Assembly: GCA_963761705.1 (NCBI GenBank)
Contig: CAVXHK010000004.1
Coordinates: 62,001 to 126,000 of the forward strand
Origin: CAVVKW01 sp963761705
GTDB taxonomy: Bacteria; Verrucomicrobiota; Verrucomicrobiia; Chthoniobacterales; JAATET01
Direction: 5' to 3'
Length of the DNA stretch: 64,000 bases
The notes below the pieces were generated by a model. That model had not been told where the DNA came from. It did not search any database and worked only from the letters and a program-made list of their open reading frames with translations. Of this stretch, positions 51,152-60,655 are shown piece by piece; positions within the stretch are counted from its first letter, which is position 1, and each line of letters starts with the position of its first letter. The translations under genes and the position numbers were made by a program.

Positions 51152-52626
51152 GCGCGGCGTTGATCGTGCGGCGTCGCGCGCTGGAATTCGTGGTCGCGGT
51201 GAGCGTGGCCGTGGTGAATTTCGCGGTTCAGGCCGGGGAGCCGCACCGCAATGTCGTTGTCATCTTCGCGGACGACATGGGCTTCGACCTGTCGTGCATG
51301 GGCACGCCGGGGATCGAGACGCCGAATCTCGACCGGATGGTCGCGGCGGGAACGCTTTTCACCCGCGCCTACGCGGCTGACAGCGTCTGCTCGCCCAGCC
51401 GCGGGGCGTTGCTCACGGGAACGTTCTCGAATTGGAATGGGTTGGATCGGCTGACTGCGAATGGGGGCCTGAAATTCCCGTCCATTGCCGTGAAGCCGTC
51501 GAAGCCGGAGACCTTCCGATCGGCGTTGCGCGAGGATGTGCCGACCTTGGTGGAGGTCCTGTCGATGCACGGCTTTTATCAGGCCATCACGCAGAAGACG
51601 CACGTCCAGCCGATGTGGAAATTCCCGTTCTCGCGGGGATTCGATTACCACAACAAGCCGGAGCAATACGATCGGCTGATCGACCAGGTGAAAACCGGTG
51701 CCGAAGGACGACCGTTCTTCCTGCTGGCCAACGTGAGTCCGCCGCACCTTCCCTTCGACGCCCACCTCGAGCCGAACGGCCTCGTCGACGAGGCGGGGCG
51801 GCCAAAGAACGTCGATCCCGACGAGATCGGCGTTCCGGCCTACCTGCCGGACACGCCGGCGATCCGGGCGGACCTGGCGCGATATTTCGCCTGCGTCGAG
51901 TTGGCGGATTCGTGCGTCGGAGCGGTGATGGACGGTCTGGAACGAAACGGGCTTCTGGAATCGACGCTGGTGGTCTTCAGTTCAGATCACGGCATCGCCT
52001 ACCACCGCGGGAAGGTGTCGGCCTACCCGGCGGGTCTGCACGTGCCTCTGATCTTCCAAGGTCCGGGCGTGGCGGCGGGAAAGCGGTCAGCCGCGCCGGT
52101 CAGTCTGGTGGACGTGATGCCGACGGTCCTGAGTTATCTCGACATCCAAACCCCGGAGACGGTCCAGGGCACTTCGCTCTGGCCGATCCTGGACGGAAGC
52201 GCGGGGAAACTCGCGGGCCGACCTACCATTTTTGGAATGACGAACGAGCATTTCCTTGGGCGGATGGTCACGGACGGGCAATTTTATTACGTCCGGAATC
52301 TCACGCAGCCGCGCGGGAGCTGGGACAATCCGCCGATGAACGCGGACCTCTGGCAAGAGAAACCGTGGGGAAACAAGTCCTTCGCAGCGACCGTTGCGGC
52401 GAAGAACGAATCTCCGCTCGCCTATGAATTGTTGCGGCAGCTCGTCGAGGGCGATCTTCCCGAGGAGGAACTCTACGACCTCGAAGCCGATCCGTGGGCC
52501 ACGGAAAATTTGGCCGCCGATCCCGAGCAAGCGGAAATCCTACAGAGGCTGCGTGATGAGATGAGCAAATGGCGCGAGATCACCGACGACGAAACTTATC
52601 TTCAAACGCGGACTTCGCCGAAATGA
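51148..52626 (+). CDS. Sulfatase (type I, exported)
   Basis: 492 residues with a signal peptide (about 1-29). Metal site RNVVVIFADDMGFD, formylglycine motif VCSPSRGALLTG (Cys81), LVVFSSDHGIAYHRGKVSAYPAGLHVPLIF, and the C-terminal LYDLEADPWATENLAADP are all present. It is the paralogue of the sulfatase at 25.3 kb. Start overlaps the binding-protein gene by four bases. It closes the three-gene unit glycosidase-binding protein-sulfatase. Confidence 0.94.
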   Translation: MSAALIVRRRALEFVVAVSVAVVNFAVQAGEPHRNVVVIFADDMGFDLSCMGTPGIETPNLDRMVAAGTLFTRAYAADSVCSPSRGALLTGTFSNWNGLDRLTANGGLKFPSIAVKPSKPETFRSALREDVPTLVEVLSMHGFYQAITQKTHVQPMWKFPFSRGFDYHNKPEQYDRLIDQVKTGAEGRPFFLLANVSPPHLPFDAHLEPNGLVDEAGRPKNVDPDEIGVPAYLPDTPAIRADLARYFACVELADSCVGAVMDGLERNGLLESTLVVFSSDHGIAYHRGKVSAYPAGLHVPLIFQGPGVAAGKRSAAPVSLVDVMPTVLSYLDIQTPETVQGTSLWPILDGSAGKLAGRPTIFGMTNEHFLGRMVTDGQFYYVRNLTQPRGSWDNPPMNADLWQEKPWGNKSFAATVAAKNESPLAYELLRQLVEGDLPEEELYDLEADPWATENLAADPEQAEILQRLRDEMSKWREITDDETYLQTRTSPK

Positions 52627-52659
52627 AGTCTTTCCGTGAAACACCGAATACCCGCCTCG

Positions 52660-52675
52660 TAAGAAACCTTTCCCA
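52660..52675. promoter_or_regulatory. Regional palindromic motif, copy E, before the pseudopilin cassette
   Basis: TAAGAAACCTTTCCCA, identical in 13 of 14 first positions to the minus-strand reading of copy A, again followed by a TTGAC box. It lies 69 bases before the first pseudopilin gene. A perfect palindrome GGGCGCGCCC (52684-52693) follows. Confidence 0.5.
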
Positions 52676-52743
52676 TTGACGCGGGGCGCGCCCGGCCCGA
52701 CGGTGCCTTGCAATTCCCTTCACTTTCAGTCTCTCCCCCCAAG

Positions 52744-53457
52744 ATGCTCAAACCTCCTCTCCCTGCTGGCTCGTTCACTCGCTCGCATCGCGCCTCGGGT
52801 GGATTCAGTCTGGTCGAACTCCTCGTCGTGATCGCGGTGCTTGGGCTGGTCGCCGCATTCACGGTCCCCGCGATCCCGGGGATGCTGCGGGCGAAGGGGG
52901 TCGCGCAGGCGGCGGCGGAGACGGATGGGCTGCTTTCTCTCGCGCGGGCGGAGGCCATGGCGCGGCGGACTTACGCCTACGTGAGCTTCGCGGAGGTGAC
53001 CAACACCGACGGCAACCGGGAAGTGCGGATGGGGGCGGCGGCGGCGCTGGACGGCACGACTGACGTGTCGACGGCAAACCTCGAGCCGATCTCGCGGCTC
53101 GTGTCGGTGGAAAACGTGGCGCTCGGCTCGGAGGGGGAGATTCCCGCGGCGCTCTCGACCCGCGTGACCGATCTGTCGGCGGACGCGGACGACTACTTTG
53201 TGCCGGGCACGGCGGGGGGAAAATTCCCGAATCGAGCCGCGTTCACCGTGGGTCGGCAGAGTTTCGTCGGCGGTCCGACGCTCGTGATTTCACCGCAGGG
53301 CGAATTGCTGTCCGCTCCCGGAGACGTCGAATTTCTGCCGGTGGCGGTCGTGGGCCTCGTGCCGACGCGGGGCACCGTGAAAGAGACGAACGCGAAGAAC
53401 GCGGCGGTCGTCGTTTACCTCGGCGGCTCCGGCGCGGTGGAGGTCTTGCAGCCATGA
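52744..53457 (+). CDS. Prepilin-like protein, Verru_Chthon cassette protein D
   Basis: 237 residues. The type IV pilin-like N-terminus GGFSLVELLVVIAVLGLVAAFTVPAI begins after a short basic leader, so a prepilin peptidase would cut at Gly-Phe. A hydrophobic alpha-helix follows, then a Gly/Ala-rich globular part. Position as first of four and general length fit cassette protein D (TIGR02596). The four overlapping genes D-B-C-A presumably build a pseudopilus or secretion-like device in the cell envelope. The next gene overlaps by four bases. The exact role of the cassette is not known. Confidence 0.85.
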   Translation: MLKPPLPAGSFTRSHRASGGFSLVELLVVIAVLGLVAAFTVPAIPGMLRAKGVAQAAAETDGLLSLARAEAMARRTYAYVSFAEVTNTDGNREVRMGAAAALDGTTDVSTANLEPISRLVSVENVALGSEGEIPAALSTRVTDLSADADDYFVPGTAGGKFPNRAAFTVGRQSFVGGPTLVISPQGELLSAPGDVEFLPVAVVGLVPTRGTVKETNAKNAAVVVYLGGSGAVEVLQP

Positions 53458-53960
53458 GACGCTCGGTGTCTCGGATCGCTCTCGTCTGCCGAGGGCGGGC
53501 GGCGTTTTCGCTCGTCGAGGTGACGCTGGCGGTGGGTTTGATTTCCTTCGTGCTCGTCGCGCTGCTCGGTCTGCTTCCGGCGGGTTTGAACGTGCAACGC
53601 AACGCGGTGCTGGAAGCGCGCTCCACGCAGGTGTTGAGCGATCTCGCGCAGGCCGTGCGGGGTGTCCGGTTGGACGGAGCGGTCCACCGATTCCCGGCTA
53701 CGCTGGCGGAGGTCGCCGTGGGCGGCGGCTCGACGACGCTGCCGGTCGGCGTCGACGGGCTCGTCGACAACCCGGCGGATCGACGCGGCTCGGTGGTGAT
53801 CGAGCAGCTCGCGGCTCCGGCGGGGAATCCGGACCTCCTGCCGGTGCGAATTTCGGTGGCCTGGCCGGCGGCGGCGACCTGGGTGGCTTCGGGCGGCGGC
53901 AAGTGGAACAAGGCGGACGGACACGTGGAAACTTTTGTGTATGCGGAAATTCCTCGATAG
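53454..53960 (+). CDS. Prepilin-like protein, Verru_Chthon cassette protein B
   Basis: 168 residues. The cleavage/methylation segment is AAFSLVEVTLAVGLISFVLVALLGLLPAG, with Ala before Phe instead of Gly, and a C-terminal part around LEARSTQVLSDLAQAVRG and VRISVAWPAAATW. This is typical of the short minor pseudopilin of the cassette (TIGR02598-type). It overlaps both neighbours. Confidence 0.85.
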   Translation: MRRSVSRIALVCRGRAAFSLVEVTLAVGLISFVLVALLGLLPAGLNVQRNAVLEARSTQVLSDLAQAVRGVRLDGAVHRFPATLAEVAVGGGSTTLPVGVDGLVDNPADRRGSVVIEQLAAPAGNPDLLPVRISVAWPAAATWVASGGGKWNKADGHVETFVYAEIPR

Positions 53961-54867
53961 CGACCGACGAGCCTTCACGCTCATCGAGGTGCTCGCGGCG
54001 ATGGCGGTGCTGTCGTTGCTGCTGGTGATGACGTTTCAGATGGTCTCGCAGACGAATCTGGCCGTCGGTGCCGCCGGGGACGAGCGCGCCGCTCTGGCCA
54101 CCGGGAGCGCGGCCCTGGACCGGATCGAGGCGGACCTCTCGACCGCGATGCGGGACCGCGGTCTCGCCCTGGTCGCTCGCGACGCCTCGGCGGGCGGGGG
54201 CACCGACAGCGCCATCGGGTTCTTGTCGCTCTCGCGACCGGAAGCCGAAGCGGCGTCGACGACTCAGCCGCGGGGTGCCCTGATCGCCTACGGGATGCGC
54301 GCGATCTCCGCGACGAGTGGCGGCACGGCTTTTTCCTACACCGGTCTCGAGCGGTGGCTCGGGCGGTTCGATTACGCCGACCAGCCGGGACCGGCCTTCG
54401 AGGAACTCACCGCCCAGGACGCCGCGGCGGGGGAATGGACCGCACTGGGGTCGGGAATCGTGAGATTCTGGGTCAGCTACGTGCTGGACGACGGGACGAT
54501 CGTGCAGCAGCCGCCGATTTATCGGGTGGAGTCCTCGACGACGGGCAACCCAACGCCGTTCCTCGACGGGCGGGCAATGGCGACGAACTGGAACGCCGTC
54601 GCGACCTCGCCGGAGACCGCGGCGACGGCTGGCCCGCAGCCGGGTCCCTTCGTCCGGTCCCTGCTCGTCGCGGTTGCGGTGGTGAATCCCGGCACGCTGG
54701 CTCAGGCCGCCGATGCCAACCGACTGAATGAAGTCCGCTCCGACCTCGGGAATCCGGACGCCGGTGAGACGCCGCTGGAAGTGTGGGAGGCGGGCGTCGG
54801 CGACGTGGGTTTTGCGCCACTTCGCCAGAATCTGCGGTTCTTTCAACGAAGCGTTTCCCTGGACTGA
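53941..54867 (+). CDS. Prepilin-like protein, Verru_Chthon cassette protein C
   Basis: 308 residues from the ATG at 53941, 20 bases inside the previous gene. N-terminal RRAFTLIEVLAAMAVLSLLLVMTFQMVSQ is a GspJ-like prepilin helix. The body has RIEADLSTAMRDRG, TGLERWLGRFDYADQPG and a C-terminal domain, like TIGR02599 members. Probably a minor pseudopilin of the device. Confidence 0.85.
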   Translation: MRKFLDSDRRAFTLIEVLAAMAVLSLLLVMTFQMVSQTNLAVGAAGDERAALATGSAALDRIEADLSTAMRDRGLALVARDASAGGGTDSAIGFLSLSRPEAEAASTTQPRGALIAYGMRAISATSGGTAFSYTGLERWLGRFDYADQPGPAFEELTAQDAAAGEWTALGSGIVRFWVSYVLDDGTIVQQPPIYRVESSTTGNPTPFLDGRAMATNWNAVATSPETAATAGPQPGPFVRSLLVAVAVVNPGTLAQAADANRLNEVRSDLGNPDAGETPLEVWEAGVGDVGFAPLRQNLRFFQRSVSLD

Positions 54868-54871
54868 TCCT

Positions 54872-57800
54872 ATGACGACGACTTGCTCCCTGCGCCCGCC
54901 TTCTCTCCGTCGCGCCTCCGACGGCGTGGCGCTCGTCATCACTCTGGCGATGATCGTTCTCCTGACGGCGTTATTGATTTCGTTCTTCAGTGCGGTGACG
55001 GCGACTCGCAAGACACAGGTCGCGCGTAGCGGGGGGACGAGCGCGACCCTGCTCGCGCAGGGCGCGCTGGCCGCGATCTCGGGCGATCTGCGTGCAGAGA
55101 TCCGGGAGAATTCGACCCCGGTCACCGTCGGCTCGCCGGCGTTGACGTTCCATCGTCCGAAGACGACCGCCGACATGCGACCGGTGCGGGCCCTGCCCTC
55201 CGCGGTCGGCTTGGCGGACGAGGATTTTTTGAATCTCGTCAAACAAAGCGGCGAGCCGTTCTCCAGCGCCGCCGCGATCTTCGATTTTGCGGCGACCAAC
55301 AACTCGTCGACGGCGGCGCCCAACAAGCGCGTGGTGAGCCCGGCGCGGTGGACCGCGCCGATGCTCACGGGTGCGCCCTTTGCCGCCAGCCAGACGCCGC
55401 GCTGGATCTACGTGAACAGCGACGGCTACAGCGCGACGGCGGGCGCGACGACCATCGGGCGGGTCGCGTTCAACGTGTATGATGTCGGCGGTCTGCTGGA
55501 CGCGAACGTCGCCGGCTTCGGCGCAATCAACGGTGGCCAGACCGAGCCAACGGAGGTCCGCACGAAGGGCGACGCGGTGTGGGCCGACCTGCGCGTGCTT
55601 CCGGGGATCGCCGCGACCGCCTTTTCCTCCGCCGGAGTGGCGGCGCGGACGGCGTGGCCGCCAGGGTGGCGGCTGACGGGGGACTGGGGCGATTTCGACG
55701 TGAACTCGGCGGCGCGGCTCCATTACGAGCGATCCGGTTGGCGGCGGCCCTTCGTGACGGCGGGCGGGGCGGCGTCCGACCGGATGTTTGCCTCGCGGCA
55801 GGATCTCGTCCGCTACGCCCGCGCGTTTCCAGGCACCTTCGTCGCGAATGCCGACGGCACTCTGCCCGCGCTTCAGTATCTCACGACGTTCAGCCGCGAC
55901 CTCGACCGACCGAGCCACGAGCCCGATCCGGATCGTCCGAAGGTCGGCGCGGACAGCCCGAGCGGTGGCAACGATGCGAACGGACTGGACAACGATCTCA
56001 ACCCGTCGCTGCTGACGGAGGTCAAGGGTGACGGAACGCTCGCCATCAAACGCCGCTTCCCGCTGTCGCGACTCGAGTTGGTCGCGACGCCGATCCCACC
56101 GGCGAACCCGGTCGCGTCCGGGACGGACATTCGGGAGTTTTTTGGTCTGGAATGGAACCCGGCGGCGAACCGCTGGATCTACGACCACGGAGATGCCGCC
56201 GACATCCTTCCGCTGGTCGATGTGCCCGCGGATCGCGATCCCGATTTCTTCGAGTTGCTGAAGGCGGCGATCACGGTCGGCAGCCTTGGCAAACAGTTGG
56301 GAGTGACCTTCCCGGGTGCCCACGTTGGGCTGGCCGATCTGCCCGCCCGGCTGGGAGGCGTCGACGGATCGGTGAACTACCAGATCGTGCAGATCGCGGC
56401 GAACATCATCGACCAGGCCGACGCCGACAGCTACCCGACGCGCATCAATTTCGACGGTCGTGACTTCTACGGGCAGGAGGATTTGCCGGGGCTCTACCGG
56501 GTTCGCGAGCGCAATTTTCTGATCGGCACCATCCCCGGCTTCGGGCCGCGACCGAACGACGCCAGCCCCCCGTATGCGCAATCCCTCCTCCAGGTGCTCA
56601 TGCTCCAGCCCACGGTCTGGAATCCGCATTCGCCCTCGACGGGAATCGGTGGCGATGCGCCCACGGAGTTTCGAATCGTCGCGGATACCGTTACGCCCGT
56701 TCGCTACGAGGCGCAGTATTTCTGGCCGGCGGTGGTTCCTCCCGGGTCGCGTCCGCCGGTTGCCTGGACGTCGGATTTTTCAGCGCGTCCGAATGGTCCG
56801 AATTGTGATCGACCGATCTCCTACAGCGGCGGAGAGGGCGGGCTGAGCGGATTGGCCAGTGCCTCGATCACCTTCCAGGCGGACTCGAGCGCCTTTCGGC
56901 AACCCGTGGCGCTGGCGTCGCCGGGCCACCCGTCCGGCAGCAACGCGGTAGGATTTCCCAATTCGCCGGACATGGGAGTCAGCGACGCGGCGGCACCGGG
57001 TGTCCCTGACACAACGGTGAGCGTTCAGACGATTGTCAACCGGCAGACTCCGGTGCCCGCCAACGTGGCTCACGACGCCCCGGCTCCTTCGCCCCGAGCC
57101 GAGGCGTTGGGATTCGTGGCCGGTTACCTGCCCGCGGGTCCGCAATATGGCATGCCCCCAAGCCTTGCGTATTACCTCAATCTGCGGAGGCCGCAGGGTG
57201 GACCGGTCTCCTTCAGCCTCCAATATCGGCAGGGTAGCTCGGATACTTGGTGGACCTTCGACAGACTCAGCCAGAGTCTCGCCGCGAACGAGCAATCCGC
57301 CGCGCAGATCCAGGCGTGGATGACGGATCGAATCGATCCGCGCACCGACCGCTGGGGAAGCTGGTATTCCCTCGTCGCGGCCAACGTGCCGCAATACGAA
57401 AACTACGTATACAATTTCGAGCTGACTGCGAACCCGGTCCCCGGTGCGTTCCCCGCTTTTCTCGCCAGGGATCCCGCGGGTGCCGCCGCGACGGGCTGGA
57501 GCGGGCTGGCGACGGGCGCGCAGTTTGGATCGCTCCAGCGAAATGGTCCGAGTGATTCTCTCCGCTACGCCGATCCCGATGGAGTGCGCCGGGGCGGGAC
57601 TGCGAAGTTTGCCGTCGATGGGTCCAGCCCCGGCTGGCCGATGCACGAGGGCAACACCATGAGTCGTCCGACGATCCTCGACCGGCCCTTCCGCTCGGTC
57701 GCGGAGCTGGGCAATGCCTTTCGCGGAACGCCGTGGCGGAATCTCGATTTCATGACACCGGCGAGCGGCGACCGCGCGTTACTGGACGTCTTCCGGGTCG

Positions 57801-58318
57801 GGGAAGGCCCCGACGACGCGTTGGTCGCCGGGCGCGTGAATCTGAATACCCGGCAGGCGCCCGTGATCGCCGCGCTGGTGGCGGGTGCCGGACTGGTCGG
57901 CGGTGCGCAGATCGATGAATCCACCGCACTCGACATGGCGGCGGTGCTCACGGAATTCACCGCCAGCACGGACGCGGGGAAGGGGCCGCTGCGCGACCGA
58001 TCCGAGTTGGTGGGGCGCTTCGTGAGTGGGACAAATTTCGTCGGGGTTGTCAGTGATGACGACGATTTGATGGCCGATCTGCTTGATGGCTCCGACCAAC
58101 CCATCGAGCGGAATCGCGACGTCGTCATGGCCGCGCTGGCGGACGCCGGCACGGTGCGGGCGTGGAATTTCCTCGTCGACATCATCGCACAATCCGGGCG
58201 CGTGTCGGACTCCGGCGACTTCATCCCGACCGGCGAGAGCCGACTCTGGCACTCCTTCGCCATCGATCGGTTCACGAATCAGACGCTCGATCAAACCACC
58301 GAAATCTCCCTCGAATGA
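54872..58318 (+). CDS. Verru_Chthon cassette protein A (large GspK/PilX-like protein)
   Basis: 1148 residues from the ATG at 54872. A single N-terminal membrane helix (GVALVITLAMIVLLTALLISFFSAVTA) follows a basic leader, as in GspK/PilX proteins, and a long exported part follows. Visible in it are VAFNVYDVGGLLDANVAGFG and, near the C-terminus, GRVNLNTRQAPVIAALVAGAG and DRSELVGRF, resembling the GspK helix-hairpin part (NVNTA.. motif). Length and order fit TIGR02600. It is by far the largest component and may form the tip of the pseudopilus. Stop and next start overlap (ATGA). Confidence 0.85.
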   Translation: MTTTCSLRPPSLRRASDGVALVITLAMIVLLTALLISFFSAVTATRKTQVARSGGTSATLLAQGALAAISGDLRAEIRENSTPVTVGSPALTFHRPKTTADMRPVRALPSAVGLADEDFLNLVKQSGEPFSSAAAIFDFAATNNSSTAAPNKRVVSPARWTAPMLTGAPFAASQTPRWIYVNSDGYSATAGATTIGRVAFNVYDVGGLLDANVAGFGAINGGQTEPTEVRTKGDAVWADLRVLPGIAATAFSSAGVAARTAWPPGWRLTGDWGDFDVNSAARLHYERSGWRRPFVTAGGAASDRMFASRQDLVRYARAFPGTFVANADGTLPALQYLTTFSRDLDRPSHEPDPDRPKVGADSPSGGNDANGLDNDLNPSLLTEVKGDGTLAIKRRFPLSRLELVATPIPPANPVASGTDIREFFGLEWNPAANRWIYDHGDAADILPLVDVPADRDPDFFELLKAAITVGSLGKQLGVTFPGAHVGLADLPARLGGVDGSVNYQIVQIAANIIDQADADSYPTRINFDGRDFYGQEDLPGLYRVRERNFLIGTIPGFGPRPNDASPPYAQSLLQVLMLQPTVWNPHSPSTGIGGDAPTEFRIVADTVTPVRYEAQYFWPAVVPPGSRPPVAWTSDFSARPNGPNCDRPISYSGGEGGLSGLASASITFQADSSAFRQPVALASPGHPSGSNAVGFPNSPDMGVSDAAAPGVPDTTVSVQTIVNRQTPVPANVAHDAPAPSPRAEALGFVAGYLPAGPQYGMPPSLAYYLNLRRPQGGPVSFSLQYRQGSSDTWWTFDRLSQSLAANEQSAAQIQAWMTDRIDPRTDRWGSWYSLVAANVPQYENYVYNFELTANPVPGAFPAFLARDPAGAAATGWSGLATGAQFGSLQRNGPSDSLRYADPDGVRRGGTAKFAVDGSSPGWPMHEGNTMSRPTILDRPFRSVAELGNAFRGTPWRNLDFMTPASGDRALLDVFRVGEGPDDALVAGRVNLNTRQAPVIAALVAGAGLVGGAQIDESTALDMAAVLTEFTASTDAGKGPLRDRSELVGRFVSGTNFVGVVSDDDDLMADLLDGSDQPIERNRDVVMAALADAGTVRAWNFLVDIIAQSGRVSDSGDFIPTGESRLWHSFAIDRFTNQTLDQTTEISLE

Positions 58319-59142
58319 ACCAGCTGCTTCCATCTCGAATCCTTGCTCTGTCCCCACTGCTTTCCTTGGTGCTTCTTTTCACCCCGGAGGCTCGGAGCCA
58401 GTCGGACGCCGCAGCCGCCACCCTCGAAGAGCTTCGTGCTCCCGACAAAATGAAGTGGGAAGTCGTGGTCGAGCGTGAGGAGAAACGGGACAAACCAAAA
58501 CGCTCCGCCGACGGCGCGCCGACCCCGCCGCGACCACCCGAGCTGACCGCGTGGTCCGGCGAGAAGGACGGCGACATCTACCGTGGCCAACGCGCCTACG
58601 ACGACGGGACGACCGAGGAATTCTGGATGCTCCCGCGCATGCAGTTTTACCGTGCGCCTGGTGAGACGGAAGTCATCCGGCTGCTGCCCGGCGACACCAA
58701 GGCGGCGGATTTTTCCGAGAGCGATTTCCCCGAGCTTTATTGGGCGCTGGGACAAGCGCTCCGCGCCGAAGAGATCGACGAAGTGAAATTTCTCGTCGTC
58801 GAGATCGAAGGAAGCGCGATGCCGCTGACCAAGCGGGAACTCGCCGATCAGGAGCAGACGATGGCTCTGCTGCTCAGTGTCGGTGAGAAGCCCGACGACC
58901 TGATCCAGCCGGCCCGCCCGACGGGAAGGTATCGTCTACTGCTCGATCCACGGACGCGTCTGCCGGTGCGGTTCGAGTCGCCCGATGCCGTTCATACCTA
59001 CCGGTTTTCGCCCTCGCCTGGTCTGCGCGGCGTGATCCCGGAGGCATTCCGCGGTGCCATCCAATCGTGGGTGCAGGAATTCAACACCGCCGCCCGCGCA
59101 CCGTCCGCGCCGAGGGTGCGACGCTCTCGCTCCACCCCTTGA
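58315..59142 (+). CDS. Exported protein linked to the pseudopilin cassette, function unknown
   Basis: 275 residues with a signal peptide (about 1-28, ending ARS). The mature part has LEELRAPDKMKWEVVVEREEKRDKP, a block YDDGTTEEFWMLPRMQFYRA and GRYRLLLDPRTRLPVRFES, and ends in a basic, Pro/Arg-rich tail. No cysteines and no known motifs were seen. Translation is coupled to protein A, so it may be a fifth part of the device. I do not recognise the family. Confidence 0.75.
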   Translation: MNQLLPSRILALSPLLSLVLLFTPEARSQSDAAAATLEELRAPDKMKWEVVVEREEKRDKPKRSADGAPTPPRPPELTAWSGEKDGDIYRGQRAYDDGTTEEFWMLPRMQFYRAPGETEVIRLLPGDTKAADFSESDFPELYWALGQALRAEEIDEVKFLVVEIEGSAMPLTKRELADQEQTMALLLSVGEKPDDLIQPARPTGRYRLLLDPRTRLPVRFESPDAVHTYRFSPSPGLRGVIPEAFRGAIQSWVQEFNTAARAPSAPRVRRSRSTP

Positions 59143-59155
59143 CCCATTTCCAATC

Positions 59156-60655
59156 ATGACCATGAAAACTCAAAGTCTCTTTGCCATCGGCTTCATCGCC
59201 ATCCTGCCATTCGTCGCGCCATCCCGCGCTTCCGCCGCCGAGCCCAGCGGGAAAAAGCCGAACATCATTGTCATCTTCACCGACGATCAAGGTTGGGCCG
59301 ACCTCGGTGTGCAGGGACAGGTCGACGACATCAAGACGCCGAATCTCGACCGGATGGCCGCCGAAGGTGTCAACGCCACCGCGGGCTACATCAGCGCGCC
59401 GCAGTGCAGTCCGTCGCGGGCGGGACTGATCACGGGGCGATATCAGCAGGAGTTCGACTTCGAGCACATCCCCGACGGACCGCTTCCGCTCGACCAGGTG
59501 ACGCTGGCGGACCGCTTGAAGGAGGCGGGATACGTGAGCGGAATGGTCGGGAAATGGCACCTCGAACCGAACGGCGTGAGCTACCGGTGGGCGAAGAAAA
59601 ACCTGCCGGGTGTCGAGGCGAAGCCGGGCGAGCATCTGGCCATCCCGATGAAAGAGCGGTTGCGCTACGGGCCGGGTCAAAGGGGCTTCGACGAATACTT
59701 CTGGGGCGAGTTGGTGAATTACTACGCGAACTACGACTTGAAGGGCGAGTCGCTGCGACCGGAGGGGCAGGGGGTAAAGGACACCCGCTTCCGGGTGGAC
59801 GTGCAGACTGACGCGGCCCTGGCATTCATCGACCGAAATCACGAAAAACCCTTCTTCCTCTACCTGTGCTACTTCGCGCCCCACGTGCCGCTCGAAGCGA
59901 CGGCGAAATATTTGAGCCGTTTCCCCGGGGAGATGGCCGAGCGGCGGCGTTACGGTCTGGCGATGATGTCGGCGATGGACGACGGTGTGGGCCGCATCCT
60001 CGATCAACTCGATCAATACGGGATCGAGGAGGACACGCTGGTCGTCTACCTCAGCGACAACGGTGCCCCGTTGAATCAGTCGATGCCGGACACGAAGCCG
60101 ATCGACACGAATGGCTGGGATGGCTCGCTCAACACACCGTGGGTCGGTGAAAAAGGCATGCTGGCCGAGGGCGGCATCCGCGTCCCGTTCCTGCTGCGGT
60201 GGAAAGGCACGCTGCCGGCGGGGACGACCTACGACGAGCCAATCATCTCGCTCGACCTGGCGGCCACGGCGCTGGCAATGGCCGGTCTCGAGCAGCCCGC
60301 GGAGATGGACGGCATCGACCTGTTGCCCTACCTCACGGAGGCCGACGCGGCGGCGCCGGAGCGGGCGTTGTTCTGGCGGTTTTGGAGTCAGTCGGCCGTG
60401 CGCGAAGGGAAGTGGAAATTGCTCAAGGCCGACGGCGAGGCGACGTTCCTCTTCGATCTGGAAAGCGACGCGCAGGAGACGAAAAACCTCCTCGCCGAGG
60501 AGCCCGAGATCGCGAAGGACCTGGAGGACAAGCTGGCCGCGTGGGCGGGCGGGCTGACGCCCCCCGGTCTCCCGAAGACTCCGCTCAACGTGCAGGAGGT
60601 GGGGTGGTATGAATACTTCTTCGGCGTGGGCGGCGAGCAGGGGTTTGGCAAATGA
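59156..60655 (+). CDS. Sulfatase (type I, exported)
   Basis: 499 residues (ATG 59156; ATG 59162 also possible), signal peptide about 1-28. KPNIIVIFTDDQGWADLG, formylglycine motif QCSPSRAGLITG (Cys84), YLSDNGAPLN and GEKGMLAEGGIRVPFLL are intact. It is the close paralogue of the sulfatase at 31.5 kb but lacks the N-terminal beta-sandwich. It follows the cassette-linked protein by 13 bases and overlaps the DUF5722 gene by four, tying desulfation to the pseudopilin operon. Confidence 0.94.
   Translation: MTMKTQSLFAIGFIAILPFVAPSRASAAEPSGKKPNIIVIFTDDQGWADLGVQGQVDDIKTPNLDRMAAEGVNATAGYISAPQCSPSRAGLITGRYQQEFDFEHIPDGPLPLDQVTLADRLKEAGYVSGMVGKWHLEPNGVSYRWAKKNLPGVEAKPGEHLAIPMKERLRYGPGQRGFDEYFWGELVNYYANYDLKGESLRPEGQGVKDTRFRVDVQTDAALAFIDRNHEKPFFLYLCYFAPHVPLEATAKYLSRFPGEMAERRRYGLAMMSAMDDGVGRILDQLDQYGIEEDTLVVYLSDNGAPLNQSMPDTKPIDTNGWDGSLNTPWVGEKGMLAEGGIRVPFLLRWKGTLPAGTTYDEPIISLDLAATALAMAGLEQPAEMDGIDLLPYLTEADAAAPERALFWRFWSQSAVREGKWKLLKADGEATFLFDLESDAQETKNLLAEEPEIAKDLEDKLAAWAGGLTPPGLPKTPLNVQEVGWYEYFFGVGGEQGFGK

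Noticed and set aside
52684..52693. GGGCGCGCCC palindrome as terminator of the sulfatase gene
   Set aside because: No loop and no T run, so it cannot act as a Rho-independent terminator. Noted only as a palindrome.
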